Source: Cynocephalus volans
Taxonomy: Eukaryota > Chordata > Mammalia > Dermoptera > Cynocephalidae
Reading direction: 5' to 3'
Assembly (NCBI RefSeq): GCF_027409185.1
Contig: NC_084467.1
Location: 15,366,501-15,430,500 of the forward strand
Length of the DNA: 64,000 bases
Position numbers and translations under genes: made by a program. Each line of letters begins with the position of its first letter. Positions within the stretch are counted from its first letter, which is position 1. The notes below the pieces were generated by a model. The model searched no databases and was not told where the DNA came from. It was given only the letters and a program-made list of their open reading frames with translations. This document shows, in pieces, positions 60,101-64,000 of this stretch.

Positions 60101-60987
60101 CTCAATACTGCTTTTGCAGTATCCCACAGGTTTTGGTATGATGTATCATTGTTTTCATTAGTTTCAATAAACTTTTTGATTTCCTGCTTGATTTCTTCTT
60201 GGACCCATATGTCATTAAGTAGAATGCTGTTTAATTTCCATGTGTTTGTATAGTTTCCAGAGTTTTGTTTGTTATTAATTTCTAGTTTTAATCCATTGTG
60301 GTCTGAGAAGATACATGGGATAATTCCAATTTTTTTGAATTTATTGAGACTTGATTTGTGACCTAATATGTGATCTATCCTGGAGAATGATCCATGTGCT
60401 GATGAGAAGAATGAATATTCTGAGGTTGTTGGGTGGAATGTTCTGTAGATATCTGCCAATTCCAATTGGTCTAGAGTCTTGTTTAGATCTTGTGTTTCTC
60501 TACTGATTCTTTGCCTAGATGATCTGTCTAATATTGACAGTGGAGTGTTCAGGTCCCCTGCTATTATGGTATTAGTGTCTATTTCCTTCTTTAGGTCTAA
60601 TAGAGTTTGTTTTATAAATCTGGCTGCTCCAACATTGGGTGCGTACATATTTATGATTGTTATGTCTTCTTCATGGATCAGTCCTTTTATCATTAAGTAG
60701 TGTCCCTCATTGTCTCTTTTTATGGTTTTTAGTTTAAAGTCTATTTTGTCAGATATAAGAATAGCCACTCCAGCTCGTTTTTCTTTTCTGTTTGCATGGT
60801 AAATCTTTTTCCATCCTTTCACTCTTAGTCTGTGTGAATCTTTATGGGTGAGGTGGGTCTCTTGTAGGCAGCATATAGTTGGGTCCTGCTTTTTGATCCA
60901 GTCAGCCAGTCTGTGTCTTTTAATTGGGGAATTTAAGCCTTTAACATTAAGAGTTGTTATTGAAAGGTGTTGATTTATTCCTAGCAT
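57160..60987 (-). pseudogene. L1 ORF2 with a single premature stop
   Basis: ORF2p nicks target DNA and copies L1 RNA at the nick. From the ATG at 60985-60987 to the stop at 57160 the frame spans 1275 codons plus stop, the same length as human ORF2p, with one in-frame TAA at 57916-57918 after 1023 residues. The endonuclease motifs are present (QETH, AGDLNTP, RIDH, SDHN), as are the reverse transcriptase core with FADDMILY (around residue 700) and [12 protein letters not shown]. After the stop the C-terminal Cys-rich segment reads [18 protein letters not shown]; the last metal-binding Cys of the usual CCHC pattern is Arg. The truncated product would keep endonuclease and RT but lose the C-terminal segment. 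Confidence 0.93.
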
Positions 60988-61174
60988 TTTATTGGTTGTT
61001 TGGTTGTCTTAGGTGTCTTTTGTTCCTTGCTTTCTGATTTACTGTTTGGTTTCTTTGTTTGTTGGTTCCTTAGGTTGTAGATAGTGTTTTTGTTAGCTTG
61101 TTTTCTCTTCATGAATGCCATTTTTATTGTACTAGCGGGTTTAGATTTTTCTTAGGTTTTTATGGCAGTGGTAG

Positions 61175-62155
61175 TTATTTTTCAGGAACCAAACCCAGTA
61201 CTCCCTTGAGGATTTCTTGTAAGGGTGGTCTTGTGGTAGTGAACTCCCGCAGTTTTTGTTTGTCTGAGAAATATACTATTTGCCCCTCATTTCGGAAGGA
61301 TAGCCTTGCAGGGTAGAGTATTCTTGGCTGGCAATCTTTGTCTGTTAGTATTTTGAAAATATCATCCCATTCCTTTCTAGCTTTTAGGGTTTGTGATGAA
61401 AAGTCTGATGTTAACCTGATTGGGGCTCCCTTATAGGTGATTTGACGCTTCTCTCTTGCAGCTTTTAAGATTCTCTCTTTGTCTCTGAGTTTTGCCAATT
61501 TGACTATGACATGTCTTGGAGAAGGCCTTTTTGGGTTGAATACGTTTGGAGATTGTTGAGCTTCCTGGATCTGAAGATCTGTGATTTTTCCTATACCTGG
61601 GAAGTTTTCTGCCACTATTTTGTTGAATATGTTTTCAATGGAATCTCCATTTTCCTCCCCTTCTGGAATACCCATGACTCGGATATTTGAGCGCTTGAGG
61701 TTGTCTGATATCTCTCTCAGATTTTCTTCAATGTCCTTGATTCTTTTTTCTTTCTTTTTGTCTGCTTGTGTTATTTCAAACAGCCCATCTTCAAGTTCAG
61801 AGGTTCTCTCTTCAACTTCGACAAGCCTGCTGGTTAAACTCTCCGTTGTGTTTTTTATTTCGCTGAATAACTTCTTCAGTTCAGCAAGTTCTGCTACATT
61901 TTTTTTCAGGACATTGATTTCCTTGTATATTTCCTCTTTCAGATCCTGTATACTTTTCCTCATTTCATCATGATGTCTAGCTGAGTTTTCTTGTATCTCA
62001 TTCAGTTTCCTTAGAATTATCACTCGAAATTCCTTGTCAGTTATTTCAAGGGCTTCTTGTTCTATAGGATCTAGAGTATGAGATTTATTAACTTTTGGTG
62101 GTGTACTTTCTTGATTTTTTGTATTTCTGGTGTCTTTTTTTTGGTGTTTATTCAT
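61175..62155 (-). CDS. L1 ORF1p, intact
   Basis: ORF1p coats L1 RNA as trimers and acts as a nucleic-acid chaperone in retrotransposition. I place the start at the ATG at 62153-62155 (326 residues, close to the 338 of human); the frame is open a little further upstream but only through a GTG. A long heptad coiled coil covers about residues 45-145 (LKEEIYKEINVLKKNVAEL). The RRM-like domain follows with RVMGIPEGEENGDS, and the C-terminal domain holds RPSPRHVIVKL, the REKRQITYKG motif and LYPARLSFRNEG. No frame lesion is seen. Confidence 0.93.
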   Translation of the reverse strand: MNKHQKKDTRNTKNQESTPPKVNKSHTLDPIEQEALEITDKEFRVIILRKLNEIQENSARHHDEMRKSIQDLKEEIYKEINVLKKNVAELAELKKLFSEIKNTTESLTSRLVEVEERTSELEDGLFEITQADKKKEKRIKDIEENLREISDNLKRSNIRVMGIPEGEENGDSIENIFNKIVAENFPGIGKITDLQIQEAQQSPNVFNPKRPSPRHVIVKLAKLRDKERILKAAREKRQITYKGAPIRLTSDFSSQTLKARKEWDDIFKILTDKDCQPRILYPARLSFRNEGQIVYFSDKQKLREFTTTRPPLQEILKGVLGLVPEK

Positions 62156-63686
62156 TGTGGCAGGGGGTTTCACAGTCCGCCGGTTTGAGACTAATGACTA
62201 ACTAGGATGTTGCTGTGGTTGCCAATTTGGTATGGCTCCCGCCGTGACTGCTCAGTTGGCCTCTAGTGTCTTGTGTGTGTGGTTGCCTCGGGTCTTGGGC
62301 TTCTCCGGGGATCCACCTTTCTGGTCAGCTTGTACTCTGCTGGGCTGGTGGATCACGTACCACAGGGTGTGTGATCTCTGTTGAGCTTTCACTTTCTGTA
62401 CAGGACTTCTCCCCGTTCCGTGTGCTCTGGCCCAGGCTGTTAGATCGTGCAGTGGCGACCCCACCGGGTGTGTGGTTTCTGTCGAGTCTCCGCCTCCCTG
62501 GCCGCACGTCTCCCCCCTCTGTGCACACTGTGCTGGGCTGGGGCGTGTCTTCTGCACCCCTCGTCTATCAGCTGGGCCTTCAAGACCCTGCTCAGCACCG
62601 CCTCGCCCAGGAAGTCTACCAGGTTTCTGCTAGGCACAGACGACCGGTCTCTCTGGGTGCCTTTGTAGCACTGTGTAGATCTTTCTCGGGTCTTGTTCAC
62701 CTTTGTATCCCCCCGGTATAAACCGAGTCTAGTGCCCGCCTGCAGCCTGGTCTCCAGCAGGTTCAAGCGGACCTGGGAACTCTCCTACCACACTATTCCC
62801 AATCAGAAATTCGTTAGGCTTTTTTCCAAACTGGTGGTCGCAGAGATGGTATCTGCCTCCCAGTAACAGGAAGTTTACCGGGGCCGGAGTCCAGGGTGTG
62901 GTGGAGTGACAGTCGGCCCGCCCGTACTTCCTAGCCCTCCCAACACTGGTCGGGACGCCCCACACCCCCAGCCCCGCCAGAGAACCGCGGAGGGAGTGGG
63001 AGAGGAGGCCGGCCCGCACGGTCCGGAAAGCCCCGCCAGGCCAAGCAAATGGGCTCAGTGATGGCCGAGCAGGGCGGAGCTGCCCGCACCTGGGAAAATG
63101 GAGGCAGCACCGGCGCAGTGAGTGGCCTGGTGGTGCAGGCGGGAGCCGCGTGGGCATCCACCCCCCGAACAGAGCTGTGCCAGGGATCACTCACAGTGCT
63201 GTGCCAGGTCGGGCGCTCGCTCTGTCTCTGGTTTGTTGCCTTCCGTGTTCTCGGCGCTGCCGCCTCGGGCTGTTCAGTCGCGGCGCCGCTCGGGCGCTCC
63301 CAGGAATCTTCTTTAATGCCGGCCTGAAACCTCGAATCCTGAATAGGGCAGCTGGCCGCCTTCAGTGCGGCCCCAGCCTCCGGGATCCTGGCTGCATCCA
63401 CAGCAGCCCTGGCGCCGTGTTCCCTGTTTAGAGACTCGCTTTTGCAGCTAAGAATCAGTTCTTTTCCTGCTCCACACTTCAAAGCTGTTGCCTGTAAATG
63501 AGGCAGCCTCTCCTGCCGGGGGCAAAGTGGCGTTGAGCCCCCACGACCGGCCAGCAGCAGCAGTCCTCCCTTAAGAGATGGCCAGAGGAAGGTCCACAAG
63601 TTTCCCGGCTTCCTGAGGCCCAGTGGCCACCTTTTCCACCTCAGCTACTCCGCGCCAGCCGCCACAGCCGCTGCCATCTTGAAACT
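62156..63686 (-). promoter_or_regulatory. L1 5' UTR / internal promoter
   Basis: About 1.5 kb, GC- and CpG-rich toward its 5' end (62880-63686). Two related units of about 100 bases lie near 62330-62540 (GGGTGTGTGRTYTCTGTYGAG ... CTTCTCCCC/GTCTCCCCCCTCTGTG), homologous to the units in the left L1. The distal 1.1 kb has no obvious counterpart in the left L1. The extreme 5' end has the YY1-like AAGATGGC at about 63672-63679, expected to fix the start of transcription. Open frames here are by-products of GC content. Confidence 0.7.
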
Positions 63687-63702
63687 CCCTTTGTTCTTTT
63701 TA
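63687..63702. repeat. L1 target-site duplication, right copy
   Basis: CCCTTTGTTCTTTTTA, identical to 56469-56484. Confidence 0.95.
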
Positions 63703-64000
63703 CTTCCTGGTTCCTCTCCCTCCTCAGGACATTTGGCGGGCCTTTTTCATGAGCTTGTCCTGAGCCCATCATCCTTTTCTGCCTAAGTGAAGGGAACAGT
63801 AAATGCCGTATAAGGAAATAATGAAACTTAGGCCATATCCAGGAAGATTGTACACCCCATAGTACTCGGCCAATGAGGAAGTAGGGGAGGGACTTGTGCA
63901 CTGGGGAATAAATTGCTTGCTGTAACCGTTTTGGGTGTGCCTGTCCATCAGACACCCGATCTTGCAAGACTGCCATTAAAGTCTCGCTTCACCGTACCTC
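63703..64000 (+). mobile_element. LTR, right part, cut by window edge
   Basis: The continuation of the LTR interrupted by the L1. It has GTATAAGG (about 63810), an AATAAA (63907) and then TTTTGGGTGTGCCTGTCC, TTGCAAGACTGCCATTAAAG and TCTCGCTTCACC. This order fits U3, R and U5 of a gammaretrovirus-like (class I) endogenous LTR. It contains no coding sequence. Confidence 0.6.

Larger units (their letters stand above)
56485..63686 (-). mobile_element. Full-length LINE-1 insertion
   Basis: A 7.2-kb L1 in minus orientation with a 5' UTR (about 62156-63686), ORF1, a 187-base spacer, ORF2, a 3' UTR and A-rich tail, flanked by a perfect 16-bp target duplication. The 5' end reads AGTTTCAAGATGGCAGCGG, with the AAGATGGC core of the YY1 site known at human L1 5' ends. 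ORF1 is open, while ORF2 has one premature stop. The 3' end is duplicated (see the entry at 56490-56950). The exact target duplication and near-intact frames indicate a young insertion. Confidence 0.95.

Noticed and set aside
62931..63599. 222-residue open frame as a gene
   Set aside because: It is a by-product of the CpG-rich L1 5' UTR; the ORF is not part of known L1 coding capacity.

Overview
The window is mammalian nuclear DNA. Almost all of it is intergenic and intronic sequence packed with retroposons, and the few genes are split by introns, so most long open frames have no support. The organism is most likely a colugo (Dermoptera, Galeopterus-like). The evidence is a set of short SINEs at about 31.4, 32.5 and 33.6 kb that are made only of tRNA-Ile-like units plus an A tail. 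One of them is a head-to-tail trimer, which fits the CYN SINE family described from colugos. This taxon call is an inference from memory of that family.

The gene content is part of the secreted phospholipase A2 cluster (human 1p36 region). PLA2G2A lies on the minus strand (coding exons 39183 to 36439) and is intact: four coding exons of 40, 145, 107 and 143 nt give 144 residues with every catalytic residue present. A second PLA2G2-type gene lies tail-to-tail with it on the plus strand (20808-24104). Its exon lengths and splice sites are preserved, but it has three in-frame stops, a one-base deletion and loss of the catalytic Asp49, so it is a unitary-type (unprocessed) pseudogene.

Layout. 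1-3.2 kb: 5' half of a damaged L1 (minus). 3.2-20.7 kb: gene-free DNA with old L1, L2, MIR, MER5A, MER20 and MaLR remnants. 20.8-24.4 kb: PLA2G2 pseudogene. 24.76-30.33 kb: copy A of a local duplication, containing a later solo LTR whose body is a 34-bp minisatellite and a later L1 insertion. 30.3-36.1 kb: gene-free, with three CYN-like SINEs. 36.1-about 40.9 kb: PLA2G2A, with an L2 in intron and a truncated L1 just upstream of its coding exons. 41-46.6 kb: gene-free. 46.6-50.44 kb: copy B of the duplication, in the same orientation as copy A. 51.1-55.15 kb: degraded endogenous retrovirus with two LTRs. 55.15-56.47 kb: other LTR fragments. 56.485-63.686 kb: a nearly complete young L1 (minus) with a perfect 16-bp target-site duplication, sitting inside an LTR that resumes at 63.703 kb and runs to the window end.

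The points most worth following are the patchwork identity of the direct repeats that bracket PLA2G2A (islands near 97-98% identity inside a duplication near 80%), the weakly cationic PLA2G2A protein with changed membrane-contact residues, the dead PLA2G2 paralog, and the L1 with a single premature stop and a duplicated 3' end. I found no undescribed protein-coding system.
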